A stretch of DNA of 64,000 bases from Rhodanobacter sp. GTDB taxonomy: Bacteria > Pseudomonadota > Gammaproteobacteria > Xanthomonadales > Rhodanobacteraceae. The position numbers and the translations under genes were made by a program. Location of the stretch: the NCBI GenBank assembly GCA_004322005.1, contig SCRF01000015.1, forward strand, positions 1 to 64,000, given 5' to 3'. Below the pieces are notes generated by a model. That model saw only the letters and a program-made list of their open reading frames with translations. It was not told the origin of the DNA and made no database searches. Shown piece by piece: positions 54,844 to 63,672 of this stretch (position 1 is the stretch's first letter; each line of letters begins with the position of its first letter).

Positions 54844-55329
54844 ATGAACTTGCCCGTAATCTGCAAACCGCCGGGGATACGTCTTGCCGGGCCGGACGAA
54901 CTCGATGCGCTGGTGCGTCTGGAGCACGCCAGCTTCGACGGCGACCGCATGAGCCGGGGGCAATACCGCCGCCATCTGGCAAGCAGCTCGGCGCAGGTGT
55001 TGGTCGCTGTCGACGCGAAGCGTTCGCTGCTTGGCAGTGCGGTGGTGTTTTTCCGCGAGGGCAGTGGCGTCGCCCGACTGTACTCGCTGGCCACCGACCC
55101 GGCGGCCAGAGGCAACGGTGTGGCCAGTGCGCTGCTCGCGGCAGTCGAAGCGGCCGCCCGGCTGCGCCATTGCCGCTGCGTGCGGCTGGAAGTGCGCCGC
55201 GACAATGCTGCCGCCATCGCACTCTACGAGCGATCCGGTTACCGGCGCACCGGCTTTCTGGAGAGCTACTACGAGGACGGCGCCGATGGATGGCGGTATG
55301 AGAAGCGGCTGGCAACGAACATGAGGTAG
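54844..55329 (+). CDS. GNAT-family N-acetyltransferase
   Basis: About 161 residues of the RimI/alanine-N-acetyltransferase type. The acetyl-CoA loop YSLATDPAARGNGVASALL and C-terminal VRRDNAAAIALYERSGYRRT are clear. ATG 54844 is preferred because the conserved domain follows soon after; an in-frame ATG at 54805 adds 13 residues without a ribosome site. It lies divergent to the RimK-like gene. Such pairs may form a small peptide- or protein-modifying system, but its substrate is unknown. Confidence 0.85.
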   Translation: MNLPVICKPPGIRLAGPDELDALVRLEHASFDGDRMSRGQYRRHLASSSAQVLVAVDAKRSLLGSAVVFFREGSGVARLYSLATDPAARGNGVASALLAAVEAAARLRHCRCVRLEVRRDNAAAIALYERSGYRRTGFLESYYEDGADGWRYEKRLATNMR

Positions 55330-55335
55330 CCCGCC

Positions 55336-56025
55336 TTACCCGCCCAGCGACTGCCCGATCCGACGCTGGGTTGCCGCATCCGGCCTGGCCACCAGGGCGC
55401 CGGTGCGCATCAGGCTGACCGTGTAATGGCCTTGGTCGACCAGCGGCAGGAAGGCTCCGCTGCCGTAGATCGTGTCCACCTCGGGCAGCCATTGCGGGTA
55501 GTGCTTCTTCAGATTCAACAGGTCGAATGCACCGGCCTGGTCGAAGCCGATCACCGTGCGCGGCGCCTGCATTTCCTGCACGGGATCGTCATAGCGGCCG
55601 GACAGTCGATCGAGCCGGTACAGCGGCGCCACGCCGGCCAGCAGCGCGGGCAGTTTCCATTTCAGCACGACCGCCTCGAGCCGCCAGTCGTCGCCGGACA
55701 GTTGCACCTGCTGCGTGCTGCCGTCGGGCCAGTTGAGCGTCAGTGCCCAGTGCTGCGGCGACAGGATGCGCGCATCGATCTCGACCACCGGAGCTTCCTC
55801 GCCGAGCAGCCGGTAACCCCGCAGCGCATAACCGGTGCCGCCCAGCAGCAGGGCCAGCGCCAGGGTGACCAGGCACAGCAGCGCGCGCCAGCCGGCGGCG
55901 AGCCGGCGACCGCCACGCAGGTGCTGCCGCAGCACGACCAATTGCACCAGCGCGACCAGCAGCAACACCGCACCCAGCACCAGCAGCACGGTCATCGGCA
56001 TGCGCAACCATGTAGCCCAGTCCAT
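55336..56025 (-). CDS. Conserved membrane protein of unknown function
   Basis: 229 residues. Two N-terminal helices (VLLVLGAVLLLVALVQLVVL and ALLCLVTLALALLLGGTGYA) precede a periplasmic domain with PQHWALTLNWPDGSTQQVQL, RLEAVVLKWKLPALLAGVAP and TIYGSGAFLPLVDQGHYTVS. Related xanthomonad proteins carry a 'cation/multidrug efflux pump' label, but no transporter motif is visible. The ribosome site is aggaga. No operon partner. Confidence 0.75.
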   Translation of the reverse strand: MDWATWLRMPMTVLLVLGAVLLLVALVQLVVLRQHLRGGRRLAAGWRALLCLVTLALALLLGGTGYALRGYRLLGEEAPVVEIDARILSPQHWALTLNWPDGSTQQVQLSGDDWRLEAVVLKWKLPALLAGVAPLYRLDRLSGRYDDPVQEMQAPRTVIGFDQAGAFDLLNLKKHYPQWLPEVDTIYGSGAFLPLVDQGHYTVSLMRTGALVARPDAATQRRIGQSLGG

Positions 56026-56128
56026 TGCCTGTCTCCTCGCCGCGCCGGTGCGCGACCTGCCGCTGCATCATAACGGCGGCGAACGCGCCGGCATCGCTAT
56101 ACTGCAACCGTCCCAATGGAATCCCGCC

Positions 56129-56305
56129 ATGCGCCGATCGCTCCTGTTGCTGCCGTTTTGCCTGCTGGCCACCGTACTGGCCGGCTGTGGCCAGAAGGGC
56201 CCGCTGGTGCTGCCGACCCGACCCGCACCGACCACCACCGCGGCCACGCCGGCCGCAGCGGCGACCACCGCCGGCAGCGCCATGCCGTCCGGCAGCCAAC
56301 CCTGA
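56129..56305 (+). CDS. lptM: LptM (YifL)-like small lipoprotein
   Basis: 58 residues. Signal LLLLPFCLLATVLAGC with lipidated Cys19, then the LPTS-family GQKGPLVLPTRP and a Pro/Ala/Thr-rich tail. In E. coli LptM binds the LptD/E translocon and helps LptD disulfide maturation. It is followed by dapF 15 bases later, the conserved lptM-dapF order. Confidence 0.85.
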   Translation: MRRSLLLLPFCLLATVLAGCGQKGPLVLPTRPAPTTTAATPAAAATTAGSAMPSGSQP

Positions 56306-56320
56306 TTGGTTGCGCCGAGC

Positions 56321-57208
56321 ATGCCCCTGCGCTTTTCGAAAATGCACGGCATCGGCAACGACTTCGTCGTGCTGGACTGCCGACATGGCGCCTTTCCCCT
56401 GAACCCCGCGCAGATCCGCGCGCTGGCCGACCGCCACACCGGGGTGGGTTTCGACCAGTTGCTGAGCGTGGAACCCGCGCGCGACCCGTCCTGTGCGTTC
56501 TACTACGGCATCTGGAATGCCGATGGCACGCCGTCGGGGCAGTGCGGCAATGGCGTGCGCTGCGTGGCGGCGTGGCTACATCGCGCCGGGGCGCTGCCAC
56601 TCGGCGACAGCGTGCAGATCGAGAGTCCGTCCGGCCCGGTGGCGGTACGCCTGCTGGGCGCGAACGAGGTCACGGTGGACATGGGCGAGCCGATCTTCGA
56701 GCCGGCGCGAATTCCATTTTCTGCCGGACATGCCGCCGGGCCTGCGGCGGACCGCTACCGCATCGACGTGGGCGGCGACGCGCTGGAAATCGGCGCCGTC
56801 TCGATGGGCAATCCGCATGCGGTGGTGCCCATTTCCGATCTGGCAATCCCCGATCTGACGGCCCCCGAACTGCAGCGGTTAGGCCCGCAGCTGTCCGGCC
56901 ACGAACGTTTCCCGCAGGGCGCCAATGCCGGCTTCGTGCAGTTGCTCGATCGCGGCCACCTGAAGCTGCGCGTGCACGAGCGCGGCGCCGGCTGGACGCA
57001 GGCCTGCGGCACCGGGGCCTGCGCCGCGATGGCGGTGCTGCATCGGCGCGGCGAAGTCGACGACCGCGTGCAGGTGGATTTGCCCGGCGGCACGCTGCGG
57101 ATCGACTGGGCCGGCCCCGGCCGATCCTTGTGGATGACCGGGCCGGCCGCGTTCGTTTTCGAGGGCGAATGGGCGGTTCCTGCGATCCCGGATGGAAATT
57201 CGGGTTGA
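56321..57208 (+). CDS. dapF: Diaminopimelate epimerase
   Basis: Converts L,L- to meso-diaminopimelate for lysine and peptidoglycan; 295 residues. FSKMHGIGNDFVVLDC, the first catalytic Cys in GQCGNGVRCVAAW and the second in TQACGTGACAAMAVL are present. ATG 56321 is preferred to a TTG at 56306. It lies between lptM and the DUF484 gene in the conserved order. The C-terminus (PDGNSG) is slightly longer than in E. coli. Confidence 0.96.
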   Translation: MPLRFSKMHGIGNDFVVLDCRHGAFPLNPAQIRALADRHTGVGFDQLLSVEPARDPSCAFYYGIWNADGTPSGQCGNGVRCVAAWLHRAGALPLGDSVQIESPSGPVAVRLLGANEVTVDMGEPIFEPARIPFSAGHAAGPAADRYRIDVGGDALEIGAVSMGNPHAVVPISDLAIPDLTAPELQRLGPQLSGHERFPQGANAGFVQLLDRGHLKLRVHERGAGWTQACGTGACAAMAVLHRRGEVDDRVQVDLPGGTLRIDWAGPGRSLWMTGPAAFVFEGEWAVPAIPDGNSG

Positions 57209-57290
57209 TGCGCGCGCACGTCCATCGCACACTCCAGCTGCAGGGCGCGCCTTTTCCGCACGCCGCCCATCGTTTCGGGGACATCCGCGC

Positions 57291-57977
57291 ATGACCGCCA
57301 CGCTACTCGATGACGCCACCCAGGCCCGCGTGGTCGCTGCCTACCTGAAGCACCACCCGCAGTTCCTTACCGAATACCCGGAGCTGGCCGCACAACTGAC
57401 GATGCCGCGTGAACAGGGCCCGGTGGCTTCGCTGGCGGCCTATCAACTGCACAGCCTGCGCGAGCGGAACGCCGAACTGGAACGTCGGCTGGCCGAGCTG
57501 ATCGCGATCGCCGCCGAGAACGAGCGGCTGATGGAACGGGTGCATTCGCTCACCGTGGCCCTGCTGCGCGCCAACACCATGGAAGTGACCGCACGCAGCG
57601 TGATCGCCAAGCTCAGCGCCGATTTCCACACCGAAGAGGTTCGCCTGGTGCTGTTCGGCGACCAGCCGCAATTGCCGCGCACCGACTGGTTGCAGCAGAT
57701 CGCCGGCGGCGCCGACGCACTGCCCGAATTCGCCGACTTCCTGCATCAGAACGAACCGGTTTCCGGACGGTTGTCGGCCGACAAGCTCGACCGCCTGTTC
57801 GGCGCGAAAGCCGTGACGATCCGCTCGGTCGCATTGATGCGTCTGGGCGACGCCGGCATGCTGGCGATCGGCAGCGGCGATCCGGACCGCTTCCAGCCCG
57901 GCATGGGCACGCTGTTCCTGAAGATGATCGCCGCGACGATCACCGCCGCACTGGCTCGCTCACGGGACATGTCCTGA
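57291..57977 (+). CDS. DUF484 family protein (GAF-like)
   Basis: 228 residues. LDDATQARVVAAYLKHHPQF at the N-terminus and QLHSLRERNAELERRLAELI (coiled coil, about 50-75), then a GAF-like domain (about 90-215), are those of the family found between dapF and xerC in gammaproteobacteria. Its molecular role is not known. The stop is seven bases before xerC, so the genes are co-transcribed. Confidence 0.9.
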   Translation: MTATLLDDATQARVVAAYLKHHPQFLTEYPELAAQLTMPREQGPVASLAAYQLHSLRERNAELERRLAELIAIAAENERLMERVHSLTVALLRANTMEVTARSVIAKLSADFHTEEVRLVLFGDQPQLPRTDWLQQIAGGADALPEFADFLHQNEPVSGRLSADKLDRLFGAKAVTIRSVALMRLGDAGMLAIGSGDPDRFQPGMGTLFLKMIAATITAALARSRDMS

Positions 57978-57984
57978 GCCAGCC

Positions 57985-58869
57985 ATGACGCCCGCGTCCC
58001 GGATCGACGACTGGCTCGCCCGCCTTGCGGGCGAGCGGCATGCATCACCGCACACGGTCGCCGCCTACCGCCGCGATCTGGCCAAGCTGCTGCAATTCAT
58101 GCAGGCGCAGCAGCTGGCGTCGTTCGACGCGCTCGACGCCAACCGGATGCGTACGTTCATCGCCGCCGAACACCGCGCCGGCCTGGCGCCGAAAAGCCTG
58201 CAGCGCCTGCTGTCCTCGTGCCGCAGCCTGTTTCGCCAGCTCAACCGCGAAGGTCTGCTGGCGCACGAACCGCTGCTTGGCGTACGCGGCCCGAAAGTGC
58301 ACCGCAAACTGCCGCAGGTGCTGGATGTCGATGAAGCCGGCGCCCTGGTCCAGACCGACAGCGGGGGCAAGCTGGCCGTGCGCGATCGCGCGATGCTGGA
58401 GCTGTTCTATTCCAGCGGCCTGCGCCTGTCCGAACTGGTCGGCCTGCGCTGGCTCGACCTGGATCTGGACGGCGGCGAAGTGCGCGTGCTGGGCAAGGGC
58501 AGCAAGACCCGCATCGTGCCGGTCGGCCGCCACGCGATCGCCGCGCTGCGCGCGCTGGGCGCGGAAACCGGCATGCAGGCGGACAGCCCGATCTTCCGCG
58601 GGCGCGGCGGCGCACCGATCAATCCGCGCACGGTGCAGTTGCGCCTGAAAACGCTGGCATTGCAGCAGGGCATCCCCAAGCGCATCCATCCGCATCTGCT
58701 GCGCCACACCTTCGCCAGCCACATGCTGGAATCCTCCGGCGACCTGCGCGCGGTGCAGGAGCTGCTCGGCCACGCCGATATCGCCACCACGCAGATCTAC
58801 ACCCACCTGGATTTCCAGCACCTGGCCAAGGTCTACGATGCCGCGCACCCGCGGGCGCGGCGCAAATGA
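57985..58869 (+). CDS. xerC: Tyrosine recombinase XerC
   Basis: Site-specific recombinase that resolves chromosome dimers with XerD at dif; 294 residues. The N-terminal SAM-like domain is followed by the catalytic domain with Arg in SSGLRLSELVGL, the Lys hairpin KGSKTR, HPHLLRHTFASHMLESSGDL, LGHADIATTQIYTH and the nucleophile Tyr in IYTHLDFQHL. It follows the DUF484 gene as in E. coli. No dif site was identified in the window. Confidence 0.95.
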   Translation: MTPASRIDDWLARLAGERHASPHTVAAYRRDLAKLLQFMQAQQLASFDALDANRMRTFIAAEHRAGLAPKSLQRLLSSCRSLFRQLNREGLLAHEPLLGVRGPKVHRKLPQVLDVDEAGALVQTDSGGKLAVRDRAMLELFYSSGLRLSELVGLRWLDLDLDGGEVRVLGKGSKTRIVPVGRHAIAALRALGAETGMQADSPIFRGRGGAPINPRTVQLRLKTLALQQGIPKRIHPHLLRHTFASHMLESSGDLRAVQELLGHADIATTQIYTHLDFQHLAKVYDAAHPRARRK

Positions 58870-58891
58870 CCGCTACCCGGCGAACGACTGC

Positions 58892-59224
58892 ATGAACCTG
58901 ATCGTAAAATCCCTGCTCGGCGCGCTGATGGTCCTGCTGATCGGGCTGCTGGCGCGCACCCGCAACTACTACATCGCCGGCCTGCTGCCGCTGTTTCCCA
59001 CCTTCGCGCTGATGGCCCATTACATCGTCGGCAGTACGCGCGGCACGGCCGAGCTCAAGGCCACCATCGTGTTCGGCATCTGGGCGGTGGTGCCGTATCT
59101 GGCCTACCTGCTGGCGCTGTACTGGCTGGTCGACCGGCTGCGCCTGGTGCCGGCGCTGGCCGGCGCGCTGCTGGTGTGGTGCGTGGTCGCCGCCGCCGCC
59201 GTATTGCTGTGGAACCGCCGCTGA
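58892..59224 (+). CDS. GlpM-family membrane protein
   Basis: 110 residues, with about four hydrophobic segments: SLLGALMVLLIGLLARTRNY, LPLFPTFALMAHYIVGSTRG, FGIWAVVPYLAYLLALYWL and ALLVWCVVAAAAVLLW. This pattern, with the RNYYIAGLLPLFPTFALMAH core, is that of GlpM proteins. In Pseudomonas GlpM was linked to glycerol metabolism and alginate, but its biochemical action is unknown. It lies 22 bases after xerC. Confidence 0.8.
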   Translation: MNLIVKSLLGALMVLLIGLLARTRNYYIAGLLPLFPTFALMAHYIVGSTRGTAELKATIVFGIWAVVPYLAYLLALYWLVDRLRLVPALAGALLVWCVVAAAAVLLWNRR

Positions 59225-59238
59225 GGCACGTAGCAGCC

Positions 59239-59375
59239 CAATGGCACCTACTTAAGCGGGAAGCCCCGTTTCCGTCATTCCTGCGAAAGCAGGAATTCAA
59301 TGGCTTCAGTGGTTTCAGGCCGCAAAAGGCGCTGGATTCTCGCTTTCGCGAGAATGACGAGCTTAAGTGCCATTG
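59239..59375. repeat. MITE-like inverted-repeat element, second copy
   Basis: The ends CAATGGCACCTACTTAAG and CTTAAGTGCCATTG are inverted copies. Inside is GTCATTCCTGCGAAAGCAGG and a complementary CGCTTTCGCGAGAATGACG. It is related to 38890-39038 but 12 bases shorter, lacks the GTCAGGGAC flanks, and lies before hslV. Confidence 0.75.
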
Positions 59376-59448
59376 AGCCCGGAGCCCGGCTTGGATTCGT
59401 ACCGGCGCGGCCCCACCTATGGCGGATTCACCGCACGCGGAGTTTTTC

Positions 59449-59982
59449 ATGGAAGCCTTTCACGCCACCACCATCGTCTGCGTGCGCCGCGAGGGCCGCG
59501 TGGTGATCGGCAGCGATGGCCAGGTCACCTTGGGCAACACGGTGATGAAGGCCAACGCGTGCAAGGTGCGCCGGCTCGGCAAGGGCGACGTGATCGGCGG
59601 GTTTGCCGGCGCCACCGCCGACGCGTTCACGCTGTTCGAGCTGTTCGAGGAAAAGCTGTCCAAGTACAGCGCCAACCTCACCCGCGCGGCGGTCGAGATG
59701 GCCAAGGAATGGCGTACCGATCGCCGCCTCGGCAAGCTCGAGGCGATGCTGGCGGTGGCCGACAAGGATGCGTCGCTGCTGATCTCGGGCAATGGCGACG
59801 TGCTGGAACCCGAGCACGGCCTGCTCGCGATCGGTTCCGGCGGCCCGTTTGCGCAGTCGGCCGCGCTGGCGCTGCTGGAAAACACCGACCTGGATGCGCG
59901 CACGATTGTCGAAAAGGCGCTGAAGATCGCCGCCGACATCTGCATCTACACCAATCACAACGTGTCGATCGAAGAGCTGTGA
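59449..59982 (+). CDS. hslV: ATP-dependent protease peptidase subunit HslV
   Basis: Proteasome-like peptidase of the HslUV (ClpYQ) complex, 177 residues. The catalytic N-terminal Thr is in [11 protein letters not shown]. Here it is preceded by MEAFHA, so a short pro-sequence must be removed, as in Xanthomonas relatives, rather than only the initiator Met as in E. coli. [29 protein letters not shown] and [20 protein letters not shown] are conserved. ATG 59449 follows ggag by seven bases; an upstream in-frame ATG (59419) is less likely. Confidence 0.95.
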   Translation: MEAFHATTIVCVRREGRVVIGSDGQVTLGNTVMKANACKVRRLGKGDVIGGFAGATADAFTLFELFEEKLSKYSANLTRAAVEMAKEWRTDRRLGKLEAMLAVADKDASLLISGNGDVLEPEHGLLAIGSGGPFAQSAALALLENTDLDARTIVEKALKIAADICIYTNHNVSIEEL

Positions 59983-60133
59983 GGAGAGCTGGGAACGGGG
60001 AACGTGCTGTTCGCCGATGCCTGCCACATCCGTCTCCAGCCATGACGCTCTGATCAGTGCAGCACCAGCGCGCACCACAAACCTGCCATTCCCCATTCCC
60101 TGTTCCCCGTCCCCGCTTTCAAAGAAGCAAGCC

Positions 60134-61471
60134 ATGAGCGAACTCACCCCCCGCGAAATCGTCACCGAACTCGACCGCTACATCATCGGCCAGCACGACG
60201 CCAAGCGTGCCGTGGCGGTGGCGCTGCGCAGCCGCTGGCGGCGCATGCAGCTGGAGCCAGGCATGCGCGAGGAAGTGACGCCGAAGAACATCCTGATGAT
60301 CGGCCCCACCGGCGTGGGCAAGACCGAGATCGCGCGCCGTCTGGCGACGCTGGCCAACGCGCCGTTCGTGAAGGTGGAGGCGACCAAGTTCACCGAGGTC
60401 GGCTACGTCGGCAAGGATGTCGAGTCGATCATCCGCGACCTCGCCGACGTGGCGTACAAGCTCACCCGCGAGCAGGCGATCAAGCGCGTGCGCACGCAGG
60501 CCGAGGATCGCGCCGAAGACCGCATCCTCGACGCGCTGCTGCCGCGCCGGCAGGTGCCGACCGACTGGAGCCACGATGCGCCAGCCCCGGCGATCGACAG
60601 CGACACCCGCCAGAAACTGCGCAAGCAGCTGCGCGAAGGCAACCTGGACGAGCGCGAGATCGAGCTGGATTTCGCCATGAACGTGGGCGTCGAAATCATG
60701 TCGCCGCCCGGCATGGAGGAGATGGGCCAGCAGCTGCGGCAGATGTTCCAGAACCTGGGCGGCGCCAAGAGCCAGCAGCGGAAGCTCGCGATCAGGCTGG
60801 CGCGACCGCTGCTGATCGACGAGGAGGCCGGCAAGCTGCTCAACGACGAGGAGCTGCGCGCGCAGGCGATGGAGGCAGCCGAGCAGAACGGCATCGTGTT
60901 CATCGACGAGATCGACAAGGTCGCGCAGCGCGGCGACCACGGCCACGCCGGGGTCAGCCGCGAGGGCGTGCAGCGCGATCTGCTGCCGCTGGTCGAGGGC
61001 TCCACGGTGTCCACCAAGTACGGTCCGATCAAGACCGACCACATGCTGTTCATCGCCTCCGGCGCGTTCTCGCTGGCCAAACCGTCCGACCTGATTCCGG
61101 AGCTGCAGGGCCGCTTGCCGATCCGGGTCGAGCTGTCGGCGCTATCGGTGGACGACTTCAAGCGTATCCTGCGCGAGCCGCACAACGCACTGACCAAACA
61201 GTACACGGCCCTGCTCGCCACCGAGGGCGTCGGCCTGGAATTCGCCGACAGCGGGATCGACCGGCTGGCCGAGGTGGCGTTCCAGGTGAACGAGCGCACC
61301 GAGAACATCGGCGCGCGCCGGCTGCATACGGTGATGGAGCGCCTGCTGGAGAAGATTTCCTACGAAGCTGCGGATAAATCCGGCGAAAAGTACCTGATCG
61401 ACGCCGAACATGTGGATAAAAGCCTTGGCAGCCTGGTCGCCGATGAAGATCTCAGCCGCTACATTCTCTAA
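60134..61471 (+). CDS. hslU: ATP-dependent protease ATPase subunit HslU
   Basis: AAA+ unfoldase that feeds substrates to HslV; 445 residues. The N-terminal [20 protein letters not shown], Walker [18 protein letters not shown]-domain (about 110-230), Walker [15 protein letters not shown] and sensor 2 [17 protein letters not shown] are in order. It starts 151 bases after hslV. The gap holds an imperfect inverted repeat (GGGAACGGGGAAC at 59991, GTTCCCCGTCCCC at 60102), so the genes may be separately tuned though co-directional. Confidence 0.97.
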   Translation: MSELTPREIVTELDRYIIGQHDAKRAVAVALRSRWRRMQLEPGMREEVTPKNILMIGPTGVGKTEIARRLATLANAPFVKVEATKFTEVGYVGKDVESIIRDLADVAYKLTREQAIKRVRTQAEDRAEDRILDALLPRRQVPTDWSHDAPAPAIDSDTRQKLRKQLREGNLDEREIELDFAMNVGVEIMSPPGMEEMGQQLRQMFQNLGGAKSQQRKLAIRLARPLLIDEEAGKLLNDEELRAQAMEAAEQNGIVFIDEIDKVAQRGDHGHAGVSREGVQRDLLPLVEGSTVSTKYGPIKTDHMLFIASGAFSLAKPSDLIPELQGRLPIRVELSALSVDDFKRILREPHNALTKQYTALLATEGVGLEFADSGIDRLAEVAFQVNERTENIGARRLHTVMERLLEKISYEAADKSGEKYLIDAEHVDKSLGSLVADEDLSRYIL

Positions 61472-61507
61472 ACAAGCCGGACGGCCCGATCTGCTAAAAT
61501 CCATGCT

Positions 61508-62128
61508 GTGAGCAACATCATTGAACTGAAAACCACCGGCCAGCGCGCCCAGCTGCGGGAAGCGCAGCAGAAGCAGACCCTGGTCCGGCTGTGGCGCGAA
61601 GAGCTTGAACACGGCAGTTTCTGCGGTTACGTGGGTGGCGTCGGGCGTGAGTTCTTCCTGCTGTGGGTGGTCGGCGACGGCATCACCTACGACGGCATGT
61701 ACGTGATGCGCCATCGCGACGTCTCCGAGCTGGAGGCACCGGACAAGCACCACGCTTTCTTCGAGAAGGCGCTGGCGCTGAAGCAGATCCTGCCGCGCCC
61801 GCCGCGCGGCTTCCCGCTGGACAATATCCGTGAAGTGATCCAGGCCGCCGGTGCGCAGTCGGCGGTGATCGGCGTGCACGTGAACAGCGAGGACGACTCC
61901 GAGGTCTGCTACATCGGCCGGCTGTCCAGCGTCGACGAGGACGGGTTCTACCTGCAGGAACTCAGTCCCGATGCGGAGTGGATGCTCGAGGCGTCGTTCT
62001 TCACCTGGGACGAGGTATCCACCGTCAGCATGGAGGACGGTTACGCGCTGTCCCTGCTGGCCGTGGCCGGCGCCGCGCCGGCGCTGGCGCCGGGCGACTC
62101 CGGCATCGGTCGCGCGCCGTCGCCCTGA
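61508..62128 (+). CDS. Conserved protein of unknown function
   Basis: 206 residues, no signal peptide or membrane helix. It opens SNIIELKTTGQRAQLREAQQ and contains LWREELEHGSFCGYVGGVGR, LDNIREVIQAAGAQSAVIG and IGRLSSVDEDGFYLQELSPD, which look like a compact alpha/beta domain. The start is GTG, 36 bases after hslU, so it may be co-transcribed with hslVU. I do not recognise the family; such genes next to hslU in xanthomonads are usually uncharacterised. Confidence 0.7.
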   Translation: MSNIIELKTTGQRAQLREAQQKQTLVRLWREELEHGSFCGYVGGVGREFFLLWVVGDGITYDGMYVMRHRDVSELEAPDKHHAFFEKALALKQILPRPPRGFPLDNIREVIQAAGAQSAVIGVHVNSEDDSEVCYIGRLSSVDEDGFYLQELSPDAEWMLEASFFTWDEVSTVSMEDGYALSLLAVAGAAPALAPGDSGIGRAPSP

Positions 62129-62226
62129 GATCGTCCCCCTGTGGGAGCGGCTTCAGCCGCGACAACCCGCAAGAAAATCCCGAAACCCCGCTTCCCGCCC
62201 GTCGTCCCGGCGCCACTCATCTCCAT

Positions 62227-62315
62227 GTAGGAGCCCGCTCGCGGGCGATGCGGTTGCTTCGATGTCTGGGTAGGAAAAATCAAAGCAACAGCATCGCCCG
62301 CGAGCGGGCTCCTAC
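62227..62315. repeat. GTAG-type REP palindrome pair
   Basis: Arms GTAGGAGCCCGCTCGCGGGC and the reverse complement enclose about 50 bases. A separate half-element GTGGGAGCGGCTTCAGCCGC lies at 62141-62160, a different GTGG-headed subtype. The gap lies between the unknown protein gene and rbsK. Confidence 0.83.
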
Positions 62316-62379
62316 AAGCGCTGCGCCAACGGGTAAGCTCTCCGGATTCACGCCGAAAGTCCGCAACCGGGGAGCGCCC

Positions 62380-63303
62380 ATGACCCGCATCGTCGTCGTC
62401 GGCAGCATCAACATGGATCTGGTCACGCAGGCGCCGCGCTTCGCCGGCCCCGGCGAAACCCTGCTCGGCGAGCGCTTTCTCAGCGTGCCGGGCGGCAAGG
62501 GCGCCAATCAGGCGGTGGCCGCGGCGCGGCTGGGCGCCGAGGTGGCGTTGATCGGCGCCATCGGCGACGACGGCTTCGGCCAGCGGCTGCAGCGCGGGCT
62601 GGCCGACGAAGGCATCGCTCTGGACCATCTGCTGACGCTGCACGACGCCGCCAGCGGCACCGCCTCGATCACCGTGGCACAGGGCGAGAACCAGATCATC
62701 GTGGTGCCCGCGGCCAACGCCCGCGTCACGCCCGCGCAAGTGGAAAGCGCACGATCCCTGATCGAACGTGCCGACGCCGTGCTGGTGCAGATGGAAATCC
62801 CGCTGGAAACCGTCGAAGCCACCCTGCGCCTGGGCCACCGCCTCGGCGTGCCGGTGATCCTCAACCCCGCACCTGCGCAGAAACTGCCGATCGACTGGCT
62901 GCAACTTGCCCGCTATGTCACGCCGAACCAGCACGAACAGGCGACGCTGCTGGACGCCGATCCGCACGAGGATTTCCGCGACCTGATGCGGCGCGCGCCG
63001 TGCCCGGTCGTGCTTACCCGCGGCAGCGAAGGCGCGTGGTATCGCGAACAGGCCGAACCGATCCACCAGCCGGGCTTCAAGCTTGCGGCCGTCGACAGCA
63101 CCGGCGCCGGCGACACCTTCAACGCCGCCCTCGCCGTGTTCCTGCACGAAGGCCTGCCGCAAGCCGTCCGCAAAGCCTGCGCCGCCGCCGCGCTGTCGGT
63201 CGGCAAGCTCGGCGCACAGACCGGCATGCCGGGTCGCAGCGAGGTCGACACGTTGCTGGCGCACTCGACCGATCTTGACAGCCGGAAACGGCGAGGTGTA
63301 TAG
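62380..63303 (+). CDS. rbsK: Ribokinase
   Basis: PfkB-family kinase of 307 residues that phosphorylates ribose at O5. The N-terminal IVVVGSINMDLVTQAPRFAG, PGGKGANQAVAAARLGAEVA and C-terminal anion-hole/catalytic region VDSTGAGDTFNAALAVFLHE are classic RbsK. A ribosome site (gggg-agcg) precedes the ATG. Ribose transport genes are not in the window, but a sugar-binding-protein gene follows about 370 bases later, so it may belong to a ribose- or nucleoside-type locus extending beyond the window. Confidence 0.93.
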   Translation: MTRIVVVGSINMDLVTQAPRFAGPGETLLGERFLSVPGGKGANQAVAAARLGAEVALIGAIGDDGFGQRLQRGLADEGIALDHLLTLHDAASGTASITVAQGENQIIVVPAANARVTPAQVESARSLIERADAVLVQMEIPLETVEATLRLGHRLGVPVILNPAPAQKLPIDWLQLARYVTPNQHEQATLLDADPHEDFRDLMRRAPCPVVLTRGSEGAWYREQAEPIHQPGFKLAAVDSTGAGDTFNAALAVFLHEGLPQAVRKACAAAALSVGKLGAQTGMPGRSEVDTLLAHSTDLDSRKRRGV

Positions 63304-63672
63304 GTTCTGCGGGTAAAGGGGAGGAATCCATGACATCGCGGCACCCTGTCCGCCACAGCGAGTCGCCGGTATTCGTTGCCGCCGCCGCACGGGTAGCGCC
63401 ACTCATCGGCATGCGTGGCGCAGCCGGCGATGTCGAAGAACATGCTTCATCCGCGAAAACTCCTCACGTCGTCCGGATCGTTCCTTCCGCCATCACCGGG
63501 GCATCCACCGCGCACCGCCGCGACCCTCTCTCGTTCAGCACCAATTGCCACTTCCCTCCACCCGGTCGTTGCCCGGGTGCGCGGATGAACGCCTGCGACC
63601 GGCCCTTGGAGGGTGGCTCGCCGCAGGGTTGACGGGACGCGTGATGATGCGTCCGACTTGATGAGGTCAGCC
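63304..63672. other. Gap between rbsK and the next sugar-binding-protein gene
   Basis: 369 bases. A possible small frame starts at ATG 63330 with a strong ribosome site (ggggaggaatcc) and runs to 63632. Its 100-residue product is low-complexity, without recognised motifs, and may be chance. Near 63628 a TTGACG could serve as -35 for the following gene, and GGACGC/GCGTCC (about 63634-63653) forms a small inverted repeat. No other feature was seen. Confidence 0.45.

Noticed and set aside
15714-62315. CRISPR array from the recurring GTAG repeats
   Set aside because: Copies are far apart, palindromic and in separate gaps, with no regular spacers and no cas genes.
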